12,076 nucleotides of DNA from positions 1-12,076 of the forward strand of contig CALOEW010000051.1 in NCBI GenBank assembly GCA_942492445.1, written 5' to 3'. Position 1 is the stretch's first letter; every line of letters starts with the position of its first letter. The notes below the pieces were generated by a model. The model saw nothing but the letters and a program-made list of their open reading frames with translations. It was not told the DNA's origin and searched no databases. This document shows, one piece after another, positions 1-6,549 of this stretch. The DNA comes from NORP240 sp942492445 (GTDB taxonomy: Bacteria; Pseudomonadota; Gammaproteobacteria; Pseudomonadales; Pseudohongiellaceae). The translations under genes and the position numbers were made by a program.

Positions 1-516
1 TATCGAAGGGATGCCGTCGGGGCCAGGGCCTCCGTCAAGTAAAAACTCTGTTGAAACGGAAAAAGCATTTACGATATCGGGGTTATTACTCCCGTGGCTG
101 AGGTCCGAGTCCGGCCGGACACAGGCCGTGGCATCGTCGTTCAGGCCAAAATCTTCGACTACCAGTTGCAGAACCGGCGCTTCCTCCAGGCGTAAATTGA
201 TCCAGTAGGATAATTCTCCAACTGAAATTTCCGGTATTTCCAGCAAACTGCCTACGAGTCGATTCGGGCGTTCAAGGCCGGGACCATCTAACTCGGCAAA
301 ATTCATCACCGAAAATGCCAGCGGGCTACTCAACGGCACAACCTTTAACTCCACAACAAAATACTGGGAATCTACCTTCAATTCATGAAGTGTCAGAATG
401 TCGTCATCAAGGGTTGCCGACTGGGCCAGTGCAGTCTGGATCCGAGCCAGAGCGAAAAAGGCAAGAATGACAGATGATGGAAAGAATTTTGAATAGGTGG
501 GAAGTGCCTGCATCAT
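1..516 (-). CDS. Exported protein of unknown function, N-terminal part (runs off left edge)
   Basis: I do not recognise this family. Reading the minus strand from 516, an open frame of 172 codons runs to the window edge without a stop. It begins with two consecutive Met codons (516 and 513), preceded about 12 bases upstream by an AAGGAAA-type ribosome binding site. The first ~32 residues form a Sec signal peptide: a basic/polar start, a hydrophobic stretch (SSVILAFFALA) and an ALA-QS cleavage site. The mature part seen is acidic and low in Cys, with alternating hydrophobic residues suggesting beta structure (for example YFVVELKVVPL) and a Gly/Pro/Asp-rich segment (DGGPGPDGIP) near the edge. 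It could be a periplasmic or surface beta-sandwich protein, but that is a guess. It is divergent from the methyltransferase gene across a 478-base gap. Confidence 0.7.
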   Translation of the reverse strand, partial: MMQALPTYSKFFPSSVILAFFALARIQTALAQSATLDDDILTLHELKVDSQYFVVELKVVPLSSPLAFSVMNFAELDGPGLERPNRLVGSLLEIPEISVGELSYWINLRLEEAPVLQLVVEDFGLNDDATACVRPDSDLSHGSNNPDIVNAFSVSTEFLLDGGPGPDGIPSI

Positions 517-994
517 TGTTTTTAGGTTTCCTTGCAGAGTCTACTTGGTCGTTGGGGATTCTCAGTTTTTAGAATATCGTCCCTTGTGTAATGACCTATG
601 CCCTGAAGTATTTATTTCGACTGGAAAGAATATTTTTGCGTGAATTTTACTGGGAAATCTGGCATACAAGGGGTCCTGAAAGGTTTCACACTTTTGGTCC
701 TACACTCTGCACATTCACTTCAAAGCACTTTTTTAACAGTTTACCTGATTGAAAATAACATCGTACGGGTGAATGATGTTTGGATCCTTAGTTAGTGGAA
801 GACGTTCGGTGTCCCGACCGGCGCCAGATATCTGTAATATCAGGAGAAGGCAGGCCGTAACCATGTCATATTGGCAGACCGCGTGATCTGAACCATTAAT
901 TGCGTCAAGGGATCACGATCAATTTGTAACGAAACAGCCAGAAAGAGTCGGTGCTAAGGCAGCAGTTCCAGTGTAATTGACGGGAGAGACACGC
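517..994. other. 478-base intergenic region between divergent genes
   Basis: This region separates the divergently transcribed exported-protein gene and the FkbM methyltransferase gene, so it should hold promoters in both directions. It is visibly more AT-rich than the flanking genes, especially 590-770. I see no convincing sigma70 pair, no tRNA and no long repeat. A short imperfect inverted repeat lies near 557-575 (GATTCT/AGAATA), and a T-run occurs at 729-734. A 37-codon plus-strand frame from about 772 lacks a good ribosome binding site and resembles nothing known to me. Confidence 0.5.
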
Positions 995-1930
995 ATGCAA
1001 GATGTCGTATTGAAAGGCGGAAAAATGAAAGTTCTGGATTGCGCGGTTTCACTGTCCAGACATCTGCCTGTCGGCCGCAACACCTGTTTCAAGGTGATGT
1101 TGAAGCTGCTTGGAAGCCCGGACCGGGTTCTCGGGAGCTTGGACAATCAGTACTTCTGTGTTGACATTTTAGACCAGGATATCGCCGTCCAGACCTATTT
1201 GTGGAACCGGTGGGAACTGCCAGTCAGCGCGTTATGGTTGCACCTGTTGAAGCCTCGTATGACCGTCCTGGATATCGGAGCGAACAAGGGGTACTTCTCA
1301 CTGCTGGCGGCAAAGCGAGTAACCGACTCCGGGAAAGTTTTCTCCTACGAACCCCATCCCAGAAACTTGAAAGACATCGCAATTACCATAGAAGCAAACG
1401 GCTACCGTCACTGGAAAGCCCTGGAACTGGCCGCGAGTTCGACCCAGGGGATGACCCAGATGGCGACCCCGGGGTGGGACGAGGGAGTTTCCGGTTGGGG
1501 CTCAATCGAGCTGACTGATGGCCCGAAGATTGATGTCAGTACCGTGACTCTGGATGAGGAAGCCCGGCGCCTGAGTCTGACCCGGATTGACCTGATGAAA
1601 ATGGACATAGAAGGCCATGAATTCGAAGCGGTCCTGGGTGCAGAAGAATTACTGAAAAAACAGGCGATTGGCCATTTCATGATGGAGACTCACCGAGGCA
1701 TACTGGGTCCGAAGAAATTGGAGGAGCTGTTTAACCTGTTCCTTGATTGCCGGTATCAGCCAAGGTGGATCAGGGACGATATTCTCACCCGCAAGGAATG
1801 GACAGCGGTCAGAGACGGAAAACGGCCTTTTCCAATGGAAAAAGCGCTCGTGCCGGTTTCCCTTGAAGAGTTCAGCGCCATGAAATTCGTAAAAGCCGTA
1901 CCGTATCTGCTGTGGGAGCCGCCCGGGTAA
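995..1930 (+). CDS. FkbM-family SAM-dependent methyltransferase
   Basis: Predicted cytoplasmic class I (Rossmann-fold) methyltransferase of 311 residues, in the FkbM family, whose characterised members O-methylate sugars or polyketide-type metabolites; the substrate here cannot be read. The SAM-binding motif I, TVLDIGANKGYFSLL, is near residues 90-104. It is followed by an acidic strand end (VFSYEPHPRN) and the family hallmark MKMDIEGHE near 202-210, where FkbM proteins carry their conserved D-EGHE. The frame is open from a TTG at 977, but I prefer ATG 995 because GGGAG sits 8 bases upstream. ATG 1025, preceded by AAGGCGG, is an alternative and would remove 10 residues. The ~80 residues before motif I have no clear domain. 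The aldolase gene follows on the same strand after 217 bases, too far to assume co-transcription. Confidence 0.88.
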   Translation: MQDVVLKGGKMKVLDCAVSLSRHLPVGRNTCFKVMLKLLGSPDRVLGSLDNQYFCVDILDQDIAVQTYLWNRWELPVSALWLHLLKPRMTVLDIGANKGYFSLLAAKRVTDSGKVFSYEPHPRNLKDIAITIEANGYRHWKALELAASSTQGMTQMATPGWDEGVSGWGSIELTDGPKIDVSTVTLDEEARRLSLTRIDLMKMDIEGHEFEAVLGAEELLKKQAIGHFMMETHRGILGPKKLEELFNLFLDCRYQPRWIRDDILTRKEWTAVRDGKRPFPMEKALVPVSLEEFSAMKFVKAVPYLLWEPPG

Positions 1931-2136
1931 AGCCGGGGAAGCTGCGAAATCTGTGCAGTCTTAAAGCTGGCGTGCTCAATTGCGCTTGCCTCACCCCTGG
2001 TACTCCATCTATCCTCGCTGTCGTTGAGTCACGCACTGACCGGCTTTACAGGCGGCCCTGGCAGTGGCTGCGACCGCTCCGGCGGCAACCGGGCCTGAGG
2101 ATAGGCACCTGCCGCCTATAACTGAATTCAAACAAT

Positions 2137-2150
2137 GGAGTACAAAGGTG
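2137..2150 (+). promoter_or_regulatory. Ribosome binding site that fixes a GTG start
   Basis: GGAG at 2137-2140 lies 7 bases before GTG 2148. This decides the start of the aldolase homologue: the in-frame upstream GTG at 2064 has no such site and would put 28 unrelated residues before a clear signal peptide. Confidence 0.7.
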
Positions 2151-3083
2151 AAATTATCATGCAAAGTAATCAGCGCTGCGCTGTTCACCGCAGGCGCCTT
2201 CCTGATGGGTACAGCACAGGCCCAAGACAGTATCGATGTCTCCGGCTGGGGAACCGGCCAGGTGCAGCCGGTTCCCGTTGATCCGGGGCGCCCCTGGGGT
2301 TGGGCGGTTCGTGATTTCCTGATTGATCAAGACCGCGAGCTTTTTAATACGGCAAAAGCAAAGTTGCTTAGCGGAGAACAGATTTTCAGCCACTCCATAG
2401 GTTCCTTCGATATCGAACGTTACTGCGAAGAGGCACCGCACTACGACTACACCTGGTTCGAGATGCAGCACGGCCTGCTTCGGTATGATGAAGTGGCGGC
2501 TATGCTGGCAGCTTGTCCGCGGGTAGGCGCCAGCCCGATATTACGCCTGCCCGATGCCAGTGAAGGCGCAGTCCAGAAGGCAATGGATATGGGCATGCTG
2601 GGCATTGTCGTGCCTACCGTGGACGATGCCATCGAGTCACGGGAAGCAGCGCGTTATACACGGTTTCCGCCAATTGCGCGCCGTAGCCTGGGTGCCGGGC
2701 AGGTCTTTGGAATATGGGGACCTGCGGTTCAACAAGGGTCAAACCTGCTGGAGGCCATGAGCGACAATATGCTCGTGATCGTCATGATCGAGACCGTGGA
2801 AGGGGTGAACAACGCGTTGGAAATTGCAACTGTTCCTGGTGTCGACGTTGTTCTGATCGGTAACGCCGACCTGTCCAATTTCTCCGGGTTCGGCCAGAAT
2901 AGTCCCGAGTATCACGACCTGCAGATCCGGGTTCGCAATGCCGCGTACCGTGCCGGCAAGTTTTACGGCAATGCGCAATTCACAAACTACACTGGTAATC
3001 CGCTGAGCAGTGATTCCCGGGTGCATTTGCAGGGGCCTGCCAATGATGGCTGGGACAATCCGAATATCCCTGGAGACCTGTGA
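2148..3083 (+). CDS. Exported HpcH/HpaI aldolase/citrate lyase family protein
   Basis: A 311-residue class II (metal-dependent) pyruvate-type aldolase homologue with an unusual Sec signal peptide (residues 1-26, cleavage near AQA-QD), so it should act outside the cytoplasm. The fold signature is strong. His108 (in EMQH) and Arg133 (in ILRLPDA) are 25 residues apart, as are the catalytic His45 and Arg70 of HpaI as I recall them. Glu215 (in MIETVEG) and Asp241 (in GNADLS) are 26 apart, as are the metal ligands Glu149 and Asp175. GIVVPTVDDA and the RRSLG motif are also present. The residue three before the His is Glu105, where I recall an Asp in HpaI, so the substrate pocket may differ. The C-terminal ~40 residues (Asn/Pro/Gly-rich) are not typical. 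GTG start with a GGAG site 7 bases upstream. Family members cleave or form 2-keto-3-deoxy acids; the substrate here is unknown. Confidence 0.85.
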   Translation: MKLSCKVISAALFTAGAFLMGTAQAQDSIDVSGWGTGQVQPVPVDPGRPWGWAVRDFLIDQDRELFNTAKAKLLSGEQIFSHSIGSFDIERYCEEAPHYDYTWFEMQHGLLRYDEVAAMLAACPRVGASPILRLPDASEGAVQKAMDMGMLGIVVPTVDDAIESREAARYTRFPPIARRSLGAGQVFGIWGPAVQQGSNLLEAMSDNMLVIVMIETVEGVNNALEIATVPGVDVVLIGNADLSNFSGFGQNSPEYHDLQIRVRNAAYRAGKFYGNAQFTNYTGNPLSSDSRVHLQGPANDGWDNPNIPGDL

Positions 3084-3086
3084 CTG

Positions 3087-3105
3087 CCGGCCTGGTCCGG
3101 GCCGG
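3087..3105 (+). terminator. GC hairpin just after the aldolase stop
   Basis: CCGGCC (3087-3092) pairs with GGCCGG (3100-3105) across a 7-base loop, starting 4 bases after the stop codon. No T-run follows, so this is a weak terminator or an mRNA 3'-end stabiliser rather than a canonical intrinsic terminator. Confidence 0.4.
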
Positions 3106-3251
3106 GAAACCAGCGCTGCATTAGCCTGAAGCCGCTTTTATACAAGGGCGCCAATCAGGTCAACCTGCTGCGGCTGAATTCCCCTCCGGACCCGGATTGC
3201 CAGGGCACAGGCTCGCGCCCAGGCAACGGGTCCGGTTTCAACCGCGTTTCC

Positions 3252-3306
3252 AAAAAAAAACGCCACCGAACTGACTGGGCCGGGAGCTGCCAGCCGGCCG
3301 TTGGCG
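3252..3306 (-). terminator. Intrinsic terminator of the NHL gene
   Basis: On the minus strand, beginning 5 bases after the NHL stop, CGCCA (3306-3302) pairs with TGGCG (3265-3261). These enclose an inner GGCCGG/CCGGCC stem (3299-3294 with 3283-3278), and nine T residues (3260-3252) follow immediately. A stem-loop plus a T9 tract is a textbook Rho-independent terminator, and it places the 3' end of the NHL transcript here. Confidence 0.75.
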
Positions 3307-3311
3307 ATTTC

Positions 3312-4433
3312 TCAACGCCTGGGGACCCACTTCTGCAGACAGCCACCCGAGGGGCTCTGGTCACAGCCTCCGGTCAGGCCGGCGAAGATATTCCCCATGT
3401 TGTCTGCTGCCAGCCCCTCCGGCCGGGTGCCGGGAATAAAGTCGTAAAGAGCTCCATGGACGTTCCCGATGCGGACACCGACCTGAAACCCCGGATTGCG
3501 AATTTCAGCCTGAGGGCCCCCCTCAGGCGCGATAAAGGGGCCCGGTAACCGTGCACCGGACTCGGAGTCTGATACCACCAGGGTGCCATCCTCAAGTACG
3601 TTGACACCACTCGGGCGTCCGAAATGACGCCATTCATCGAGAAAATTCAGGTCCGAATCGAATACCTGAACCCGATTGTTGGAGCGGTCCGCGACATACA
3701 GGCGGCCCTGGTCGTCGAAGGCCAGGGCATGAGGACCCATAAATTCCCCCGGGCCGGCTCCCAGTTTTCCAACAGCACGAACAAACTCGCCGTCGGTTGT
3801 GATTTCAACGAGGCGATCACCATCCTGTTGTGCATTTGAGGGACGTGGCCAATGCCCATCAGCAATGACCAAATTGCCATTCGGCGCCACCGCGCAGGCG
3901 GTGGGCCCAATAAACGTATGCTCACCGGCGTTTGATACACCCGCTTCACCCAGGCTCAGGAGATGCTCTCCATCCTGGTTGAACTTGTGAATCTGGAAGC
4001 CGCGACCCGCCACTGATGGGTCATCACCAAACGGACCGCTGTCTCCTGCCCACAGGTTGCCATCGTTATCCATACAGAAACCGTGAGCCTGAACGATGTA
4101 GCCGGAACCGAAGCTCTTTTCAAATTCGCCATCGGCATTGATGTAATTGATGGGCGGGTCGGACCGAAACAACATCCAAAGGCCCCCCGTATTGTCCGGC
4201 AGCAAACCGATGGCGGCCCCCCAACTGCGTCCGGCAGGCAGCTGCGGCCAGTTTTCTACCAGTTCATAGGGATTGTTCATGGTGCTGCTGTCGCGCAATG
4301 AAAGTTGCTGGAGCTTGAGCAGCTCCTCCTCAGGTGTGCTTTGCTGTGCCGCCGCCTGGGTGGCTGAAACGCTGAACAGCAGGCCTAAACTGAAGACCAA
4401 TGTCTTGCTCGATGGCAAACGCTTACTCGGCAT
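3312..4433 (-). CDS. Exported NHL-repeat beta-propeller protein
   Basis: A 373-residue Sec-exported protein. Residues 1-30 form a signal peptide ending ATQAAA-QQ. The rest reads as a six-bladed NHL-type propeller, with recurring blades of the form hydrophobic-DxxGNLWxxD, such as CMDNDGNLWAGDS, VAPNGNLVIADG, FDDQGRLYVADRSNNRVQVF, LEDGTLVVSDSE and AADNMGNIFAGLTGG. The blade with NRVQVF is the classic NHL consensus. Such proteins resemble the peptidyl-alpha-hydroxyglycine amidating-lyase fold, but many bacterial ones are binding scaffolds or lactonase-like enzymes, so no reaction is assigned. Four Cys residues (two in the last 20 residues) suit disulfides in an oxidising compartment. AGAGGA lies 6 bases before the ATG. 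The gene is divergent from the cupin gene and convergent with the aldolase gene. Confidence 0.85.
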   Translation of the reverse strand: MPSKRLPSSKTLVFSLGLLFSVSATQAAAQQSTPEEELLKLQQLSLRDSSTMNNPYELVENWPQLPAGRSWGAAIGLLPDNTGGLWMLFRSDPPINYINADGEFEKSFGSGYIVQAHGFCMDNDGNLWAGDSGPFGDDPSVAGRGFQIHKFNQDGEHLLSLGEAGVSNAGEHTFIGPTACAVAPNGNLVIADGHWPRPSNAQQDGDRLVEITTDGEFVRAVGKLGAGPGEFMGPHALAFDDQGRLYVADRSNNRVQVFDSDLNFLDEWRHFGRPSGVNVLEDGTLVVSDSESGARLPGPFIAPEGGPQAEIRNPGFQVGVRIGNVHGALYDFIPGTRPEGLAADNMGNIFAGLTGGCDQSPSGGCLQKWVPRR

Positions 4434-4446
4434 AATTTTTCCTCTC

Positions 4447-4460
4447 GCTATTGAAATAGC
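4447..4460. repeat. 14-base palindrome upstream of NHL gene
   Basis: GCTATT and AATAGC are perfect 6-base arms separated by GA. It lies next to the ribosome binding site of the minus-strand NHL gene, where a bound repressor or a hairpin could act. No regulator gene is adjacent. Confidence 0.35.
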
Positions 4461-4752
4461 CTGTAATTATTCTCGACCCTGTCTGGTAATCTGCAGGTAT
4501 CCAGAACAGAGCAGTATCCAACCCCGGCCGGTCGCCTGCTATAGATGGCAGAGTGAAGTGTTTTGCACTTGACCTGGCAGGCAGGGCCCCGGGCAACCAA
4601 GGAAACTGTACCTGCACACACTGCAGCAAGGGATGGAATGCTTCCGAATGTATCATAACCCTGTTTAATAACAACCAGGGAACCTCTGATCAAGTCGTGT
4701 GGCCACGGAACCCTGCAGCAACCACATCCGTCTCCCGGACATAGCAATGAGC

Positions 4753-4782
4753 TTGATATTCAGAGTCTCCCTGCACTATTCT
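4753..4782 (+). promoter_or_regulatory. Candidate sigma70 promoter for the cupin gene
   Basis: TTGATA (-35, five of six matches) and TATTCT (-10, four of six) are 18 bases apart and end 44 bases before the cupin ATG. Position and spacing are right, but the -10 is weak. Confidence 0.35.
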
Positions 4783-4826
4783 CAACATTCCCTGTAACTC
4801 TAGAGTGATTCAAAGAGGAATCCCGT

Positions 4827-5402
4827 ATGTTCCGGCTTAAATTTCCAATCCTTCTGGCGGGCTTCGCCGCATGTTCACTCGTGGTCTATAACGCGGCGTC
4901 CCAGGTGGACCACAAGACTCTGGCTACCGATGTGCCACTCGAGGCGTGGCAGGCGGTCTTACATGCCCCGGAGGGCCTGGTCGATCGTCAGGTGAAGGTA
5001 GTGGATATCGGAAACTCCAATGTCGCAGTCGGGGTGCTGTTCCGGGATCGAATCGTCGCTACTGATGAACCGGTCAGTGGAATCGTGCACACCCGGGTCT
5101 CCGAGGTCTATTACATTACCAGGGGCTCCGGCGTGCTGGTGACCGGTGGCACGATGCTGGGGCGAAGCGATATTCCGGCGGATCATGAAATAGTGACGGA
5201 CCTGGTAGGTGAAAGTTTTGTAACCTCTGTAGCCAGGGGCGACGGCCAGGTACGCGAAGTATCCGAAGGCGACATCATTGTGATTCCGGCAGGCGTATTC
5301 CATGGTTGGCATTCAGTCGAGGAACGGGTCGAAATGGTCAGCATAAGGCCGGATCCTGAGCGGGTTTTACCGGCCGGGTACGTGAACCCTTATGCTGAAT
5401 AA
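4827..5402 (+). CDS. Exported cupin-domain protein
   Basis: A 191-residue protein with an N-terminal hydrophobic export signal (residues 5-25). Cleavage could fall near AAS-QV, or, less likely, at Cys16 as a lipoprotein (FAAC is a poor lipobox). A single cupin barrel spans about 65-175. Cupin motif 1 is IVHTRVSEVYYITRGSG, giving His88 and Glu93, with Arg90 where the second motif-1 His usually sits. Motif 2 is GDIIVIPAGVFHGW, giving His159. A 2-His/1-Glu metal site is therefore plausible, but the canonical 3-His/1-Glu set is not complete. The protein may be a dioxygenase- or isomerase-like enzyme or only a binding protein; the reaction is not predictable. AGAGGA lies 7 bases before the ATG. 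It is divergent from the NHL gene and convergent with a second cupin-like gene. Confidence 0.8.
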   Translation: MFRLKFPILLAGFAACSLVVYNAASQVDHKTLATDVPLEAWQAVLHAPEGLVDRQVKVVDIGNSNVAVGVLFRDRIVATDEPVSGIVHTRVSEVYYITRGSGVLVTGGTMLGRSDIPADHEIVTDLVGESFVTSVARGDGQVREVSEGDIIVIPAGVFHGWHSVEERVEMVSIRPDPERVLPAGYVNPYAE

Positions 5403-5808
5403 TCTGGTAGCGTTCATTGCTGTCCCACACATTTCAGAAATACTGGTTTGGCCGGAAAGTAGATCGGGCTTCTACTGAATGTGAAAAGTTTGTAAATGTG
5501 TGGTTTTGTTTCCAGGGGTTGGAGGGGTGGCAGCAATTCATGGCTTCGAGCGGCGCGGCCGGCAGGGGTGTCCTGTGGCTGCGGACCGCGCCCCTCCGGG
5601 GTGCCCTCGCTCAGAAAAATGCCCTGGAATGCGGTCATTTTTCCTCCCTCGGCGCTGGTCCTTTTATTGCAGCCCCAGGACACCCCTGCCGACCACACCT
5701 TGGCTAAGCGCAGGGTTCCTCGTGCAGTGGCCTCGAGACCGGCGATCAGTTTCTGAATGAGGCACGCTAACTTATAGTTGAACTTTCTGGCTGACGTCTG
5801 TTGCGGGC
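5403..5808. other. 406-base intergenic region holding a palindromic element
   Basis: This region lies between two convergent genes. Most of it is the structured repeat at 5552-5699. A small hairpin, AGTAGA (5458-5463) / TCTACT (5471-5476), lies after the cupin stop but lacks a T-run. A minus-strand open frame crosses the region, but I do not accept it as a confident gene. Confidence 0.5.
5552..5699 (-). repeat. Multi-tier palindromic element (about 150 bases, highly structured)
   Basis: Three nested stems are visible. Stem I pairs 22-base arms 5561-5582 and 5669-5690 with one mismatch. On the minus-strand RNA it extends 9 more pairs outward (5552-5560 with 5691-5699) using G-U wobbles. Stem II pairs 5583-5592 with 5651-5661 with one bulged base. 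Stem III pairs AAAAATG (5615-5621) with CATTTTT (5636-5642). On the minus strand, inside the fold, GGGAGG precedes an ATG (start at 5638) that lies within stem III, so a start codon would be partly hidden. G-U compensation favours a function as minus-strand RNA. It could be a dispersed palindromic repeat or MITE-like unit, a bidirectional terminator, or a structured leader; no target-site duplication or transposase is evident. Confidence 0.6.
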
Positions 5809-6270
5809 TCAGGGGCACGCGGTGCTCCACTGAGCGCAGTCCGCAGGTTCCGTGCCCTTGATCTCCACGAAGATCGAAATCGGGATTGCACCCGGATCCG
5901 GGGCCAGCTCGATGTGAGGGCCGAGACCCGCCCTGGTGTAGTACACATTGGTGGTGCCATGGGAGTAGATCCGATCGGTGAAAGACCCTCCCTGCCCCGG
6001 GCGGTCGGGCTCCAGCACTTCCACTTTTCCGGGTTCAACGTCGAAGGTGAGGGTGTCCCGGATGTGTTTGTGCGTAAACGGCTGCTCCGGCCGTCCAACC
6101 TGCTCCCACACAATGACGTGCTCGTTCTCGAAGAGCTTGGTCGCTCCCTCGCGGGGAAATTGCGGCGACCACCGTTCCTCGGCGGCCTCGCCAATCAGTG
6201 CCATAAATACGACGACCGCGACGACGCCAACGCTCGACACAGTCACATACCATCGCTTCAATTGTTCCAT
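5809..6270 (-). CDS. Small exported cupin-like protein
   Basis: A 153-residue protein with an N-terminal signal or anchor segment (residues 8-28, VTVSSVGVVAVVVFMALIG). The start at ATG 6270 is fixed by a strong GGAGGT five bases upstream; a longer frame exists but lacks a site. The body looks like a short cupin barrel: KLFENEHVIVWEQ, then PFTHKHIRDTLTF with His67 and His69, and later YSHGTTNVYY with His104. The His-x-His pair is reminiscent of cupin motif 1, but a clear motif 2 is not seen, so assignment to the cupin superfamily is an inference. Cys145 and Cys152 near the C-terminus could form a disulfide outside the cytoplasm. It is convergent with the better-defined cupin gene across the palindromic element and lies downstream of the lipid-type operon, separated from it by a candidate terminator. 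Confidence 0.68.
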   Translation of the reverse strand: MEQLKRWYVTVSSVGVVAVVVFMALIGEAAEERWSPQFPREGATKLFENEHVIVWEQVGRPEQPFTHKHIRDTLTFDVEPGKVEVLEPDRPGQGGSFTDRIYSHGTTNVYYTRAGLGPHIELAPDPGAIPISIFVEIKGTEPADCAQWSTACP

Positions 6271-6370
6271 AGCTGACCTCCAATGCAGTGATACGAGTGA
6301 ATGAGTGCCAAAGGCCAATGTTCGGCAGTGGTCGATGGCGGGGACACATGCCCACATCCCTTTAACGAGA

Positions 6371-6410
6371 GTGTACGAATATCCGGGTAATCGGTAATCC
6401 GAGTATACAC
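6371..6410. promoter_or_regulatory. Candidate operator: tandem and inverted short repeats
   Basis: Two adjacent copies of GGTAATC (6386-6392 and 6393-6399) overlap the inverted repeat TCGG-TAAT-CCGA (6391-6402). Weak outer arms GTGTA (6371-6375) and TACAC (6406-6410) flank them. The site lies 101-140 bases upstream of the small cupin-like gene, where an upstream regulator could bind. This is pattern evidence only. Confidence 0.3.
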
Positions 6411-6434
6411 AGAAAGGCCCTCAATCACAGGGCC
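6411..6434 (-). terminator. Candidate intrinsic terminator of the lipid-type operon
   Basis: On the minus strand, GGCCCT (6434-6429) pairs with AGGGCC (6421-6416) across a 7-base loop, and TTTCTGT follows. The stem is perfect and GC-rich, but the T-tract is short. It lies about 115 bases beyond the sulfotransferase stop, the end of the minus-strand operon. Confidence 0.5.
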
Positions 6435-6549
6435 GGGAAAACAGAGCTCCCTGGTAGGGATGCTCAATCAGGAACGACTGATGCCGCTGGTCAGGGAGGC
6501 CGGTTCAACCACAAATTGGCGAGCGCAATAGCAATGCCAAGGTGGGAAT

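Larger units (their letters stand above)
4434..4826. promoter_or_regulatory. 393-base divergent promoter region (NHL gene / cupin gene)
   Basis: This region lies between two exported-protein genes that start away from each other, so both promoters should be here. The features I see are a 14-base palindrome GCTATT-GA-AATAGC at 4447-4460, 14 bases upstream of the NHL start codon (possible operator or 5'UTR hairpin), and a sigma70-like pair facing the cupin gene (4753-4782, listed separately). Short open frames on either strand here have no homology signal or ribosome binding site that I would trust. Confidence 0.45.

Noticed and set aside
772..885. 37-codon open frame upstream of the methyltransferase
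   Set aside because: No ribosome binding site and no recognisable motif; likely random.
2047..2061. 15-base exact match with 3697-3711
   Set aside because: The second copy is inside NHL coding sequence and the first is in a gap; there is no extension beyond 15 bases, and one such match in a 12 kb GC-rich window can be chance.
5458..5476. Hairpin AGTAGA/TCTACT as terminator of the cupin gene
   Set aside because: AT-rich 6-base stem with no following T-run; too weak to call.
5414..5830. Minus-strand open frame of 138 codons, with an internal well-placed ATG, across the palindromic element
   Set aside because: It overlaps the end of the small cupin-like gene, is built largely from palindrome arms, and shows no domain-like composition. 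The ribosome-site-like GGGAGG is within the structured repeat. Kept as part of the repeat finding only.
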